Assembly: GCF_002754245.1 (NCBI RefSeq)
Contig: NZ_PEEX01000001.1
Span: 4,754,001 to 4,818,000 of the forward strand
Length of the DNA: 64,000 nucleotides
Origin: Chryseobacterium sp. 52
GTDB lineage: Bacteria > Bacteroidota > Bacteroidia > Flavobacteriales > Weeksellaceae
Direction of reading: 5' to 3'
Below are positions 8,477-17,954 of this stretch, one piece after another (position 1 is the first letter of the stretch; the number at the start of each line of letters is the position of its first letter). The notes under the pieces are model-generated. The model saw only the letters and a program-made list of their open reading frames with translations, did not search any database and was not told the DNA's origin. Position numbers and translations under genes: made by a program.

Positions 8477-11400
8477 ATGTTAAAACAATTTATAGAAAGA
8501 CCGGTACTTTCAACGGTCATCTCCATTATACTGCTATTGCTGGGAGCGCTTTCGGTTTTCAACCTGCCGATTACGCTGTTCCCGGACATTGCACCTCCAA
8601 GTGTTCAGGTAACGGCATTTTATCCGGGAGCGAACGCAGAAGTAGTCGCAAGATCAGTAGCAACGCCTATTGAAGAGGCCGTAAACGGGGTTGAGAACAT
8701 GACGTACATGACCTCCAACTCCAGTAACGACGGTACTATGACCCTGAGTGTGTTTTTCAAACAGGGCTCAGATGCTGATAATGCCGCAGTAAACGTTCAG
8801 AACCGTGTATCTAAAGCGATGAGCCAGCTTCCTCAGGAGGTGGTTCAGGCCGGAATCTCTACGCAGAAAGTTCAGAACAGTATGATTATGTTCATGGGAC
8901 TGTCGAGTGATGATCCTAAGCAATATGATGAGCTGTTTCTTCAAAACTATCTAAAAATCAACATTATTCCGCAGATACAGCGTATTCCGGGTGTTGCCCA
9001 GGCTCAGGTTTTCGGAACAAGAGATTATTCCATGAGAATCTGGTTAAAGCCAGACAGGTTAGCTGCTAATAATCTTTCTCCACAGGAAGTAATGGCAGCG
9101 ATTAAAGACCATAACCTTGAAGCTGCACCAGGACGTTTGGGACAGGGAAGCAAGGAAACTTACGAATATATTTTAAAGTATAAAGGTAAATTAAACAAAA
9201 ACGAAGACTACGAAAACATTGCCATTAAAGCCAATAATGACGGTTCATTTTTAAGATTAAAAGATGTAGCAAGAGTAGAATTCGGGTCTTATACCTATAC
9301 AGCAGCGAACAGAGTAGATGGTAAACCGGTTGCCGGTTTCGCAATTCTTCAGACTGCAGGTTCCAACGCGAATGAAATTCTGACTGAAATTGAAAAGCAG
9401 GTAGATCAGTTCTCTACTACCCTTCCAAAAGGAGTAAAACCGATCATCATGTACAATTCCAAAGATTTCCTTGATGCTTCTATTCATCAGGTAGTTGAAA
9501 CTTTGGTTATTGCATTTATCCTGGTATTTATTGTCGTATATATTTTCCTTCAGGATTTCAGATCTACCTTGATTCCGGCAATTGCTGTTCCGGTAGCCAT
9601 TATCGGTACCTTCTTCTTCCTTCAGCTGTTTGGATTCAGTATTAATATGTTGACACTGTTTGCATTGGTACTCGCCATCGGTATTGTTGTGGATGATGCT
9701 ATCGTTGTGGTAGAAGCTGTCCATTCCAAGATGGAACATACAGGAATGCCGGTAGAGCAGGCAACAACCAGCTCTATGAGTGAAATTTCCGGGGCTATTA
9801 TTTCTATTACATTAGTGATGTGTGCCGTATTTATTCCGGTTGGTTTCATGCAGGGTCCTGCGGGAGTTTTCTACAGACAGTTCGCATTCACTTTGGTTAT
9901 TGCCATTATGATTTCAGCAGTAAATGCATTAACATTAAGCCCTGCCTTATGTGCATTATTACTGAATGATCCTCAGGGAGAACCTGGAGAGCACGGTAAG
10001 AAAACAGGTTTTGGAGCGAGATTTTTCAACGCATTCAATGTGACCTTTAATAATATGACCAGAAAATACATTTACAGCCTTAAGTTTTTAATCAAAAACA
10101 AATGGGTTGCAGTAGGAGGTCTGGGTCTTATCATTGCTGCAAGTATTTTCATGATTAATAAAGCTCCTACAGGATTTATCCCAACAGAAGATCAGGGATT
10201 TGTACTGTATGCTGTAAATACTCCTCCGGGAAGTTCACTGGAAAGAACACACAGAGCAACTGAACAGATTGATAAAATTGTAAATGCTGAAAAAGCAATG
10301 AATCACCTTTGGGTAGCGGATGGAATGAACTTCATCAGTAATGCCAACGCTTCTCCTTATTCTGCAGGTTTCATTAAACTGAAAGATTACGACAAACGTG
10401 GGGATATGAAAGATCCTGATCAAATTGCAGCAGCATTAACAGGAAAAGTGGCGCAGGTGAAAGATGCCAACGCATTCTTCTTCAACTTCCCTACTGTTCA
10501 GGGTTTTGGTAACGTTTCCGGTTTTGAATTTATGCTTCAGGATAAAACCAACGGTTCTTTTGAGCAGTTAGGCACAACCACACAAGCCTTCATTGGAGAA
10601 TTGATGAAACGTCCTGAAATTGCATTTGCTTTTACAACCTATGCAGCGGGAAATCCACAGTATACTATTGACGTAGATTCGGATAAAGCCAATCAGCTGG
10701 GAGTTTCTATAACAGAATTAATGCAGACCATGCAGATTTATTACGGAAGTAGCTTCGTTTCGGATTTCAACAGATTTGGAAAATACTATAGAGTAATGGC
10801 TCAGGCAGATATTCCTTACCGTACGGATGCCAATTCTTTGGAAGGAATCTATGTTAAAAATAATTTAGGTGAAATGGTTCCTGTAAAAACTTTGGTTACC
10901 CTAAAAAGAACTTTCGGGCCTGAAACAGTGACAAGAAATAACCTGTTCAACGCAGTAACCATCAACGGAACTCCAAAACCTGGCTACAGTACAGGAGATG
11001 CCATTAAAGCAGTTGAAGAAGTTGCCCAGAAATCACTTCCAAGAGGTTTCGGATACGAATGGACGGGAATTACCCGTGAGGAAATCAAAACAGGAGGACA
11101 GACAGCCTTTGTATTCCTTTTAAGTATCCTGTTTGTCTATTTCTTACTGGCAGCTCAGTATGAAAGTTATATTCTTCCGTTTGCTGTTATTCTTACGGTT
11201 CCTACAGGGATTTTCGGAGTATTTGCATTCACAGGATTAGCAGGAATTGATAATAATATCTATGTTCAGGTTGGTTTAATCATGCTGGTCGGGCTATTAG
11301 CGAAAAACGCGATTCTGATTGTAGAATTTGCCGTTCAGAGAAGAAAAGCAGGAAAAACATTAATTGAATCTGCACTTCAGGCTTCAAGATTACGTTTAAG

Positions 11401-11656
11401 ACCTATTTTGATGACTTCATTTGCCTTCATTATCGGTATGTTACCGTTGGTTTGGACTCAGGGAGCGGCGGCAAAAGGTAACCATTCCATTGGTATCAGT
11501 ACCGTAGGAGGAATGTTTACAGGAGTGGTATTCGGAATTTTCATTATTCCCGTAATGTATGTAATCTTCCAGTATCTGCATGAAAAAATGCCGAGCAGAA
11601 AGAAGAAAAGACTGCTGAAAAAACAGCAGGAAGAACTTTTAGCAACGGCTCATTAA
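8477..11656 (+). CDS. RND efflux permease, HAE1 (AcrB-like) family
   Basis: A 1059-residue proton-driven inner-membrane drug pump, the full length expected of AcrB/MexB proteins. It starts with the family-typical FIERPVLSTVISIILLLLGA and has the PVAxYPxxxPP-like segment ITLFPDIAPPSVQV. TM4 carries the proton-relay pair of aspartates in GIVVDDAIVVVEAV, and the second half mirrors it with LAKNAILIVEFA. Two large periplasmic loops (about residues 30-330 and 560-870) form the drug-binding porter domain. It lies between the adaptor and the outer-membrane channel genes. Substrate range cannot be read from sequence. Confidence 0.96.
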   Translation: MLKQFIERPVLSTVISIILLLLGALSVFNLPITLFPDIAPPSVQVTAFYPGANAEVVARSVATPIEEAVNGVENMTYMTSNSSNDGTMTLSVFFKQGSDADNAAVNVQNRVSKAMSQLPQEVVQAGISTQKVQNSMIMFMGLSSDDPKQYDELFLQNYLKINIIPQIQRIPGVAQAQVFGTRDYSMRIWLKPDRLAANNLSPQEVMAAIKDHNLEAAPGRLGQGSKETYEYILKYKGKLNKNEDYENIAIKANNDGSFLRLKDVARVEFGSYTYTAANRVDGKPVAGFAILQTAGSNANEILTEIEKQVDQFSTTLPKGVKPIIMYNSKDFLDASIHQVVETLVIAFILVFIVVYIFLQDFRSTLIPAIAVPVAIIGTFFFLQLFGFSINMLTLFALVLAIGIVVDDAIVVVEAVHSKMEHTGMPVEQATTSSMSEISGAIISITLVMCAVFIPVGFMQGPAGVFYRQFAFTLVIAIMISAVNALTLSPALCALLLNDPQGEPGEHGKKTGFGARFFNAFNVTFNNMTRKYIYSLKFLIKNKWVAVGGLGLIIAASIFMINKAPTGFIPTEDQGFVLYAVNTPPGSSLERTHRATEQIDKIVNAEKAMNHLWVADGMNFISNANASPYSAGFIKLKDYDKRGDMKDPDQIAAALTGKVAQVKDANAFFFNFPTVQGFGNVSGFEFMLQDKTNGSFEQLGTTTQAFIGELMKRPEIAFAFTTYAAGNPQYTIDVDSDKANQLGVSITELMQTMQIYYGSSFVSDFNRFGKYYRVMAQADIPYRTDANSLEGIYVKNNLGEMVPVKTLVTLKRTFGPETVTRNNLFNAVTINGTPKPGYSTGDAIKAVEEVAQKSLPRGFGYEWTGITREEIKTGGQTAFVFLLSILFVYFLLAAQYESYILPFAVILTVPTGIFGVFAFTGLAGIDNNIYVQVGLIMLVGLLAKNAILIVEFAVQRRKAGKTLIESALQASRLRLRPILMTSFAFIIGMLPLVWTQGAAAKGNHSIGISTVGGMFTGVVFGIFIIPVMYVIFQYLHEKMPSRKKKRLLKKQQEELLATAH

Positions 11657-11667
11657 TAAAAATGATT

Positions 11668-11778
11668 TACAAAACTTTGAGATTAATAGAGAAGCAACTA
11701 TTCAAACTCCTATCATAAAAAGCAAAGTATTCTCCTACTAAAGACCTCTTTGCATAAAAAACTTCTCAAAGTTTTGTA
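11668..11778. repeat. Inverted-repeat element inside the efflux operon
   Basis: Perfect 15-nt inverted repeats, TACAAAACTTTGAGA (11668-11682) and its complement (11764-11778), bound a 111-nt segment that nearly fills the gap between the pump and channel genes. A smaller internal pair, GCAAAG and CTTTGC, can extend the fold. It resembles a miniature inverted-repeat or a processing hairpin. Confidence 0.6.
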
Positions 11779-11793
11779 TTCAATCAAAAGTCT

Positions 11794-13215
11794 ATGAAAA
11801 CTATGAAAAAAATAAAGAATATTTTTCTAACATTTATATTGGCTGTAGCCTCGGTTTCGTGTGTGTCTAAACTGGCATACACGGAGCCGGATCTTCAGCT
11901 TCCGGAAAAATTCCAGTACACCGCTACTGCTGATACAGCAAGTATTGCCAATCTGGAATGGAAACAGTTTTTCAGCGATCCTATTTTACAGGGACTGATT
12001 GAAAAAGGAATTAAAAATAATTATGATCTTCAGATTGCTTTAAAACAGGTCGCTTCTTCACAGGAAAAACTGAAACAGGCAAAATATCTTCAGTATCCGG
12101 ATGTAGGTTTCGCCGTTTCTGCACAAATTTCAAAACCTTCGGACAACAGTATGAACGGGAAAAGCTTAAATTCATTTTTAGGTCAGAGCCACGTTGAAGA
12201 TTATAATGCAGCATTCAACCTTTCATGGGAAGCCGATATCTGGGGGAAAATAAAAAACCAGCAGGAAGTTTCAAGAATGCAGTATCTGCAGACTTACGAA
12301 GCAACAAAAGCAGTCCAGACTCAGGTTGTGGCAGCTATCGCTCAGGGATATTATAATTTATTGATGCTTGACAAACAGATCCAGATCGCAAAATCAAATT
12401 TGGAGTTAAGCACCAATACCCTTTCCATCACCGAAAAAATGTGGCAAAGTGGAGACACTACCTCTTTAGGTGTTCAGCAGGCAACTGCTCAGAAACAGTC
12501 GACAGAACTTTTGATTACACAATTGGAGCAGAATATTGCCATCCAGGAAAATGCCTTGAGTATCCTTGTCGGTGAAAATCCAAATACAATCAACAGAACG
12601 ATTGAAATGTCTGATACTTCTCTTCCACAGAATATTTCGGCAGGTCTTCCGGCAGCAATGGTAAGCCGTCGTCCGGATGTCCGTCAGCAGGAACTGGTTC
12701 TGTTGGAATCAAATTCAATGGTAGGAATTGCTCAGGCGAATATGTATCCTGCCTTGAAAATCACAGCAAACGGCGGGGTGAATTCATTTAAAATTGATAA
12801 CTGGTTTCAGATTCCGGCTTCTTTGTTCGGATCTGTATTAGGAGGAATTACTCAGCCTATTTTCCAGAAAAGACAATTGAAAACAGATCTGAATGTTGCT
12901 AAAATTCAGAGAGAGAAAAACGTTCTGGCTTTCCGTCAGTCCGTTTTAAATGCAGTGGGAGAAGTTTCTGACGCTTTGGTTTCTAACGAAAGCTTAAAAG
13001 TTCAGGAACAAAAAGCAACAGAACAGGTAACCACGTTGAAAAACGGAATAAAAAGTGCCGAAATGCTTTACAAAGGCGGTATGGCCAATTACTTAGAAGT
13101 GATTACAGCTCAGGGAAATTCTCTGCAGGCTGAACTGAATCTTGCGTCTGTAAAAAGACAGAGACTGAGCAGCATTGTGGATCTTTACAGAGCACTTGGT
13201 GGCGGTTGGAAGTAG
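11794..13215 (+). CDS. Outer-membrane efflux channel lipoprotein, TolC/OprM (NodT) family
   Basis: A 473-residue channel protein that completes the tripartite pump. The signal peptide ends in a lipobox (ASVSC, Cys23), as in OprM-type lipoproteins. Two outer-membrane efflux repeats follow (about residues 60-240 and 270-465), with family phrases such as FNLSWEADIWGKIKNQQEV, LPAAMVSRRPDVRQQE and LYRALGGGW at the C terminus. It is the third gene in the operon, 137 nt after the permease across an inverted-repeat element, and is followed by an intrinsic terminator. Confidence 0.94.
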   Translation: MKTMKKIKNIFLTFILAVASVSCVSKLAYTEPDLQLPEKFQYTATADTASIANLEWKQFFSDPILQGLIEKGIKNNYDLQIALKQVASSQEKLKQAKYLQYPDVGFAVSAQISKPSDNSMNGKSLNSFLGQSHVEDYNAAFNLSWEADIWGKIKNQQEVSRMQYLQTYEATKAVQTQVVAAIAQGYYNLLMLDKQIQIAKSNLELSTNTLSITEKMWQSGDTTSLGVQQATAQKQSTELLITQLEQNIAIQENALSILVGENPNTINRTIEMSDTSLPQNISAGLPAAMVSRRPDVRQQELVLLESNSMVGIAQANMYPALKITANGGVNSFKIDNWFQIPASLFGSVLGGITQPIFQKRQLKTDLNVAKIQREKNVLAFRQSVLNAVGEVSDALVSNESLKVQEQKATEQVTTLKNGIKSAEMLYKGGMANYLEVITAQGNSLQAELNLASVKRQRLSSIVDLYRALGGGWK

Positions 13216-13239
13216 TAAATTTAATTATATTGTTTTTAG

Positions 13240-13275
13240 TGCGGTCTCAGTTTAGGGGCCGCATTTTTTATTTTA
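13240..13275 (+). terminator. Terminator of the RND efflux operon
   Basis: GCGGTCTC and GGGGCCGC pair with two G-U pairs around the loop AGTTTA, followed by a T-rich tail. It starts 25 nt after the channel stop. Confidence 0.75.
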
Positions 13276-13321
13276 AACTTATTTGAATCATTGAAGATCT
13301 TAGTGGTTTAAGCTGTGATTA

Positions 13322-13482
13322 TTTTTTAACGCAAAGTTTTATTCTAAAGACCGTTTTATTGCAAGAATTGCAAAGGTCGCGACAAAGTCGCTGATGAAGA
13401 AGCCTTCTCAAAAATCAATTTCATTGATTCATCTTTGCTCCCTTAAATAGGTATTTAAATAACTTTTCTTTGCGTTAAAAAA
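13322..13482. repeat. MITE-like element with 15-nt terminal inverted repeats
   Basis: TTTTTTAACGCAAAG (13322-13336) and its exact complement (13468-13482) bound a 161-nt segment with no reading frame. Inside are further hairpins: GCGAC-AAA-GTCGC (13379-13391) and an AATCAAT/ATTGATT stem. It lies between the converging efflux channel and miaA genes. Elements with CTTTGCGTTAA ends recur in Chryseobacterium-type genomes as I recall, but copy number cannot be tested here. Confidence 0.6.
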
Positions 13483-13525
13483 ATTCCGGATTATAATATC
13501 GAAGAAAGTAGCTTCAATTCAAAAC

Positions 13526-14440
13526 TTACTTTTGGAACTGCGCAGAAATCCATTGAAGCAACTCATCAAAATTTGCTTGAGAATATCCTAATTGCAGATA
13601 ATGAATATCATCCGCCTTTCTGTACCAGGTCAGTTGACGTTTTGCATATCTGCGGCTGTTTTTTTTGATCTCGGAAACAGCAAAATCAAGATCCCATTCT
13701 CCATCAAAATATTTGAATAATTCTGCATAACCAACAGTTTTCAAGGCTGTAAGATCTTTAAATTTCTCTAAACTTTCCGCTTCTGCCAAAAGTCCTTTCT
13801 CCATCATCATATCTACCCTTCTGTTGATTCTGTCATACAGTTCTTCCCTCGGCGCCTCAATTCCGATACGGATTACCTTGAAATCCCGGGAATCCTGAGA
13901 AACAGCAATTAATTCAGAATACTTTTTATCCGTCTGCCAGATCACATCAATAGCACGTAGAAGCCTTCTGTGATTGTGAAAATCCACTACTTTAAAATAT
14001 TCAGGATCGAGTTCTTTCAAGATAGTCTGAAGTTTTTCAATTCCTTCATTGTCAAGAATCTCCTGTAACTTTTTCTGATTGCTTTCATCAGCTTCAGGTA
14101 AATCATTCAATCCCTCAAGAACTGCTTTTTCATACATCATACTACCGCCCACTAAAATGACAGTATCATGATTAACAAAAAGTTCATTGAGTTTTTTTAA
14201 AGCATCTTCCTCATATTGACCAATAGAATAGTATTCTTCAACCGAAAGATTCCCGATAAAATGATGAGGTGCCTGCCTCAGTTCTTCTTCAGAAGGCGAT
14301 GCTGTACCGATTTTCATTTCTTTAAAAAACTGACGGGAATCGCAGGAAACAATTTCTGTCCTGAAATGGTTTGCCAGATCAATTGCCAGTCTTGTTTTCC
14401 CTATTCCAGTGGGCCCTACAACAGAAATCAAATTTTTCAC
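13526..14440 (-). CDS. miaA: tRNA dimethylallyltransferase
   Basis: Transfers a dimethylallyl group to N6 of A37 in tRNAs that read codons starting with U. The P-loop GPTGIGKTRLA is at residues 9-19, SCDSRQFFKEM follows (the catalytic Asp region), then VGGSMMYEKAV and the C-terminal ALKTVGYAELFKYFDG and RRYAKRQLTWYRK motifs. At 304 residues it is the normal bacterial length. The start codon is GTG. It is divergent from the yicC gene, with only 43 nt between the starts. Confidence 0.96.
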   Translation of the reverse strand: MKNLISVVGPTGIGKTRLAIDLANHFRTEIVSCDSRQFFKEMKIGTASPSEEELRQAPHHFIGNLSVEEYYSIGQYEEDALKKLNELFVNHDTVILVGGSMMYEKAVLEGLNDLPEADESNQKKLQEILDNEGIEKLQTILKELDPEYFKVVDFHNHRRLLRAIDVIWQTDKKYSELIAVSQDSRDFKVIRIGIEAPREELYDRINRRVDMMMEKGLLAEAESLEKFKDLTALKTVGYAELFKYFDGEWDLDFAVSEIKKNSRRYAKRQLTWYRKADDIHYLQLGYSQANFDELLQWISAQFQK

Positions 14441-14458
14441 AGTGCTAATTTAAATGTT

Positions 14459-14466
14459 TATCTTTG
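14459..14466 (+). promoter_or_regulatory. -7 promoter box of the yicC-type gene
   Basis: TATCTTTG fits TAnnTTTG, 17 nt upstream of the ATG. No good -33 TTTG was found. Confidence 0.45.
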
Positions 14467-14483
14467 TACAACAATAAAAAACT

Positions 14484-15341
14484 ATGATTTTATCAATGAC
14501 CGGATTCGGCAGAGCCGAAGGCGTTTTTGAAGGGAAAAAGATTTCGATAGATATTAAATCCTTGAACAGCAAAAGCTTTGATTTAAATATCAAAGTTCCT
14601 TTACGTTATAAAGAGAAAGAATTCGAGATCAGAAAAATCCTTAACGACAGAATTATCCGTGGGAAAGTAGACTGCTACATCAATTTGGAGAACCTTGAAG
14701 AGTCTAATGATGTGAAGATCAATAGGAGTTTAATTGATTCTTATATGAATGAACTTCGCTCCATCGCTGCTGACGGTCCCGACTTTGAATACCTTAAAAT
14801 GGCAGTAAGACTGCCTGATGCGATCAGCTCAAGACCTGACGAACTTACAGAAGGTGAATGGGAGTCTTTGGCCAAAATCGTTCACGCAGCGGTAGACCGT
14901 TTTATGGAATTCAGAAAGACAGAAGGAGGCATCTTACACGAAGAATTGAAAAGAAATATCCAGAATATTGATAGATATCTTTCAGAAGTTATTCCTTTTG
15001 AAGAAGAAAGAATCATTGCTGTAAAAGAGCGTTATCAAAAATCTTTAAAAGAATTTGAGAATGTTGATGAAACACGTTTCTATCAGGAAATGGCTTATTT
15101 CACGGAGAAACTTGATATTGCAGAGGAGAAAGTAAGACTTACCCAGCATTTGAAATACTATCAGGAAGTAATGGACAATGAAGATTTCAACGGAAAAAAA
15201 CTTGGTTTTATTTCTCAGGAAATCGGAAGAGAGATCAATACTTTAGGATCAAAAGCCAATCATGCAGAAATCCAGAAACTGGTAGTCATGATGAAAGATG
15301 ATTTGGAAAAAATAAAAGAACAGACGTTAAACGTATTATAA
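14484..15341 (+). CDS. yicC: YicC/YloC-family endoribonuclease
   Basis: A 285-residue protein of the YicC family, of which the E. coli member is an endoribonuclease. The N terminus ILSMTGFGRAEG is diagnostic, and the C-terminal DUF1732 region is clear in KLGFISQEIGREINTLGSKAN. It is probably cytoplasmic. It is followed by guanylate kinase 90 nt downstream, an association seen widely in bacteria, where yicC and gmk are neighbours. Its start is supported by the TATCTTTG box. Confidence 0.92.
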   Translation: MILSMTGFGRAEGVFEGKKISIDIKSLNSKSFDLNIKVPLRYKEKEFEIRKILNDRIIRGKVDCYINLENLEESNDVKINRSLIDSYMNELRSIAADGPDFEYLKMAVRLPDAISSRPDELTEGEWESLAKIVHAAVDRFMEFRKTEGGILHEELKRNIQNIDRYLSEVIPFEEERIIAVKERYQKSLKEFENVDETRFYQEMAYFTEKLDIAEEKVRLTQHLKYYQEVMDNEDFNGKKLGFISQEIGREINTLGSKANHAEIQKLVVMMKDDLEKIKEQTLNVL

Positions 15342-15431
15342 GTTACGGGGTACGAGACAAGGATGATGATTTCGAATTAATAATGAAGCGGAATTTAAAC
15401 CCGAATCTCAAAACCCGAAACCCGAAACAAA

Positions 15432-15998
15432 ATGGATAAAGTTATCATATTTTCAGCACCATCGGGGAGCGGAAAAACTACATTAGTCAAGCATTCTCTG
15501 GAAACATTTCCTGAACTGTCCTTCTCAATTTCATGTACGACAAGACAGCCGAGAGGAAGTGAAGCCCATGCAGTGGATTATCATTTTTTAAGTCCGGATG
15601 AATTCAGAGAGAAAATAGCGGAAGATGCTTTTGTAGAATATGAAGAAGTGTATACTGACAAATATTACGGTACGTTAAAATCTGAGGTGGAAAAAATCTG
15701 GAATCAGGGGAAAGTAGTGATCTTTGATGTGGATGTAAAAGGAGGAATTTCTTTAAAAAAATATTTTGGAGAAAAAGCTCTGTCTATTTTCATTGAACCG
15801 CCTTCCATAGAAGAATTGGAACGAAGATTGATCTCCAGAAATACAGATGATGCGGAAACCATCAAAACCCGTGTCGCAAAGGCAGGAGAAGAAATGACCT
15901 ATGCAACGGAATTTGACAGGATCGTGATCAATACTGATCTTGATGAAGCAAAAAAAGAAATAGAAAGTTTAATAAAAAATTTTATAGAAAGAAACTAG
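15432..15998 (+). CDS. gmk: Guanylate kinase
   Basis: Phosphorylates GMP to GDP with ATP. The P-loop APSGSGKTTLVKH is at residues 8-20, the GMP-binding segment ISCTTRQPRGSEAHAVDYHFL follows at about residues 35-55, and the lid and C-terminal ARISRN-like stretch (LISRNTDDAETIKTRVAKA) is present. At 188 residues it is normal. It lies between yicC and nadA on the same strand. The 90-nt gap before it ends in short CCCGAAAC direct repeats of unknown meaning. Confidence 0.96.
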   Translation: MDKVIIFSAPSGSGKTTLVKHSLETFPELSFSISCTTRQPRGSEAHAVDYHFLSPDEFREKIAEDAFVEYEEVYTDKYYGTLKSEVEKIWNQGKVVIFDVDVKGGISLKKYFGEKALSIFIEPPSIEELERRLISRNTDDAETIKTRVAKAGEEMTYATEFDRIVINTDLDEAKKEIESLIKNFIERN

Positions 15999-16092
15999 GA
16001 ACGGGAAATTAGAAGTTAGTTGTAGCCATTTATGTTACACCAAAACGCTAATTTCTAATCTCTACTTCTATAAACAAAAATTTGAGGTTGAT

Positions 16093-17112
16093 ATGAGTAC
16101 CGAAACATTAGAAAAAGCTAAATCTGCAATTCCTGTAAGAGGATTTCTGGATATAAAAGATATAGCGATCCCTCAAGGAGAAGAATTAGTGAAAGCTATT
16201 CTAAAGCTTAAAGAAGAAAAAAATGCGGTAATCCTTGCCCATTATTACCAGCCGGGAGAAATTCAGGACATCGCTGATTTCCTTGGAGATTCTTTACAGC
16301 TGGCAAGACAGGCAAAAGATACTAATGCAGACATGATTGTATTCTGCGGGGTACATTTCATGGCAGAAGCCGCCAAAATTCTGAACCCAACTAAGAAAGT
16401 AGTTCTTCCTGACACTATGGCAGGATGCTCTCTGGCAGACGGATGTTCAGGAGAAGGTTTGAGAAAAATGCGTGAGCAGCACCCGAATGCTTTAATTGCA
16501 ACCTACATCAACTGTAATGCTGAAACTAAAGCAGAAAGTGATATCATCGTAACCAGCTCCAATGCGGAAACTGTGATTGAAGCTCTGCCGAAAGACAGAC
16601 CCATCATTTTTGCACCGGATAAAAACTTAGGAAGGTATTTATCTAAAAAAACAGGTCGTGATATGATCCTTTGGGACGGAAGCTGCATCGTACACGAGGC
16701 ATTTTCTATGGAAAGAATCGCTCAGCAGCTGGCAGAAAATCCAGATGCAAAAATGATTGCGCATCCTGAAAGTGAAGAGGCCGTCTTAAAACTGGCTCAC
16801 TTTATCGGTTCTACATCTGCCCTATTGAATTTTGTAGAGAAAGATGACTGTCAGAAATTCATCATTGCAACTGAAGAAGGAATTCTTCACGAAATGAGAA
16901 AGCGTGCCCCACACAAAGAACTGATTCCTGCTCTTGTTTTTGACGAAAGCTGCAACTGTTCAGAGTGTTTCTACATGAAGCGCAATACCATGGAGAAATT
17001 ATATCTCTGCATGAAATATGAACTTCCGGAAATTCTTATTGACGAAGAACTTCGTTTAAGAGCTCTGAAGCCAATTGAGGCCATGCTGGATCTCTCCAAG
17101 TCTATTAAATAA
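16093..17112 (+). CDS. nadA: Quinolinate synthase
   Basis: Condenses iminoaspartate with dihydroxyacetone phosphate to quinolinate in NAD biosynthesis, using a [4Fe-4S] cluster. Family motifs are clear: NAVILAHYYQPGEIQDIADFLGDS, IVFCGVHFMAEAAKIL, LPDTMAGCSLADGC and the C-terminal CNCSECFYM. The cysteines of the CGVHF and CNCSEC segments are likely cluster ligands. At 339 residues it is of normal length. Its TAA overlaps the ATG of the following secreted protein by one base (TAATG). No nadB or nadC lies in this window. Confidence 0.96.
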   Translation: MSTETLEKAKSAIPVRGFLDIKDIAIPQGEELVKAILKLKEEKNAVILAHYYQPGEIQDIADFLGDSLQLARQAKDTNADMIVFCGVHFMAEAAKILNPTKKVVLPDTMAGCSLADGCSGEGLRKMREQHPNALIATYINCNAETKAESDIIVTSSNAETVIEALPKDRPIIFAPDKNLGRYLSKKTGRDMILWDGSCIVHEAFSMERIAQQLAENPDAKMIAHPESEEAVLKLAHFIGSTSALLNFVEKDDCQKFIIATEEGILHEMRKRAPHKELIPALVFDESCNCSECFYMKRNTMEKLYLCMKYELPEILIDEELRLRALKPIEAMLDLSKSIK

Positions 17113-17618
17113 TGAAAAAAATATTTTTATTATCTTTTTTGTTCTCTGTCAACTTTTACTTTTCTCAGAATCATAAAGAAACAGTGATCAGGCAGGCAAC
17201 TGAAATGAGAAAATATTTCATGGAAAAAAATTATAACGCTTACAGCAATTATGTTTACGAAGGCGTTATAAAAATGTTTGGCAACAAACAAAAAATGATC
17301 AATACTTCAGTAGAGGCAATTGATAAAATGAATACATCAGGATACATTTTTAAGAAAGTCGATTTTTCTGAGGTAGGTGATATAATTCCTATTAAAAATG
17401 AGCTTCAAACAGTAGTTCATCAAAAAATAGAAATGGAAACCCCAAAAGGAAATATGTCTGGTGATCATTATTTGATAGCAATTTCAAAAGACAATGGAAA
17501 ACTTTGGAAATTTATAGATACTTCAGGAAAAGATATTGAAACTGTGAGGAAATATTTTCCAAATTTAAGTTCTAAGCTTTTTATTCCGAAGAAAAAAATG
17601 ACTAAAAAGACAATTTAA
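17112..17618 (+). CDS. Small secreted protein of unknown function
   Basis: 168 residues with a signal peptide (MKKIFLLSFLFSVNFYFSQ, cleavage near residue 19). The mature part is a small alpha+beta protein with a helix (ETVIRQATEMRKYFMEKNYNAY), followed by strands that include a MSGDHYLIAISKDNGKLWKFID stretch, which suggests an NTF2-like or DUF4440-like fold; this is a guess from pattern, not a match. The start overlaps the nadA stop by one base, so translation is probably coupled. It ends in a strong bidirectional terminator. I do not recognise a function. Confidence 0.75.
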   Translation: MKKIFLLSFLFSVNFYFSQNHKETVIRQATEMRKYFMEKNYNAYSNYVYEGVIKMFGNKQKMINTSVEAIDKMNTSGYIFKKVDFSEVGDIIPIKNELQTVVHQKIEMETPKGNMSGDHYLIAISKDNGKLWKFIDTSGKDIETVRKYFPNLSSKLFIPKKKMTKKTI

Positions 17619-17632
17619 ACCAAGAAATATAA

Positions 17633-17660
17633 AAAAGCACTGTTTTCACAGTGCTTTTAT
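17633..17660. terminator. Bidirectional terminator
   Basis: An 11-bp perfect stem, AAAAGCACTGT with ACAGTGCTTTT, loop TTTC, with T runs on both strands. It serves the nadA-linked gene rightward and the leader-peptide gene at 17665 leftward. Confidence 0.85.
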
Positions 17661-17664
17661 TTTT

Positions 17665-17868
17665 TTAAAATGGTCCGAAACAGAAATAATCTACCTTTAC
17701 ACGTAATTTACAGCATTCAGGTAATGCATTAAAATCTTCACATGATCTTGGATAATCCGGTCCTACTCCATAAGGTCCGGGAGGGCAGTTTTCAAAACAG
17801 CTACCTACTCCATTACCTCCGTTAATTGATTTCAAATTTTGTCTGTCTAATTTTTTCAGATTTTTCAT
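17665..17868 (-). CDS. Bacteriocin-like double-glycine leader peptide 1
   Basis: 67 residues. The leader MKNLKKLDRQNLKSINGG matches the double-glycine type seen in Chryseobacterium bacteriocin-like peptides, with cleavage expected after GG (residue 18). The core of 49 residues has five cysteines (in GSCFENC, SCEDF and ECCKL contexts count six) and prolines, which suggests disulfides. The frame runs upstream to 17910, but the ATG at 17868, in the context ATTAATATGAAAAAT shared with peptide 2, is clearly the start. A TATATTTATA element lies about 20 nt upstream. No dedicated peptidase-transporter is nearby. Function unknown; antimicrobial or signalling roles are both possible. Confidence 0.8.
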   Translation of the reverse strand: MKNLKKLDRQNLKSINGGNGVGSCFENCPPGPYGVGPDYPRSCEDFNALPECCKLRVKVDYFCFGPF

Positions 17869-17954
17869 ATTAATTTTTTTGGTGTATAAATATAGCATTT
17901 TAAACCCCATCTATGAAAAATATACTAATTAAAGCTAAATCAGGTTGTAATTAA

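Noticed and set aside
15400..15430. Short CCCGAAAC repeats upstream of gmk, considered as a CRISPR-like or regulatory array
   Set aside because: Only two or three short copies, irregular spacing, no spacers and no cas genes in the window.
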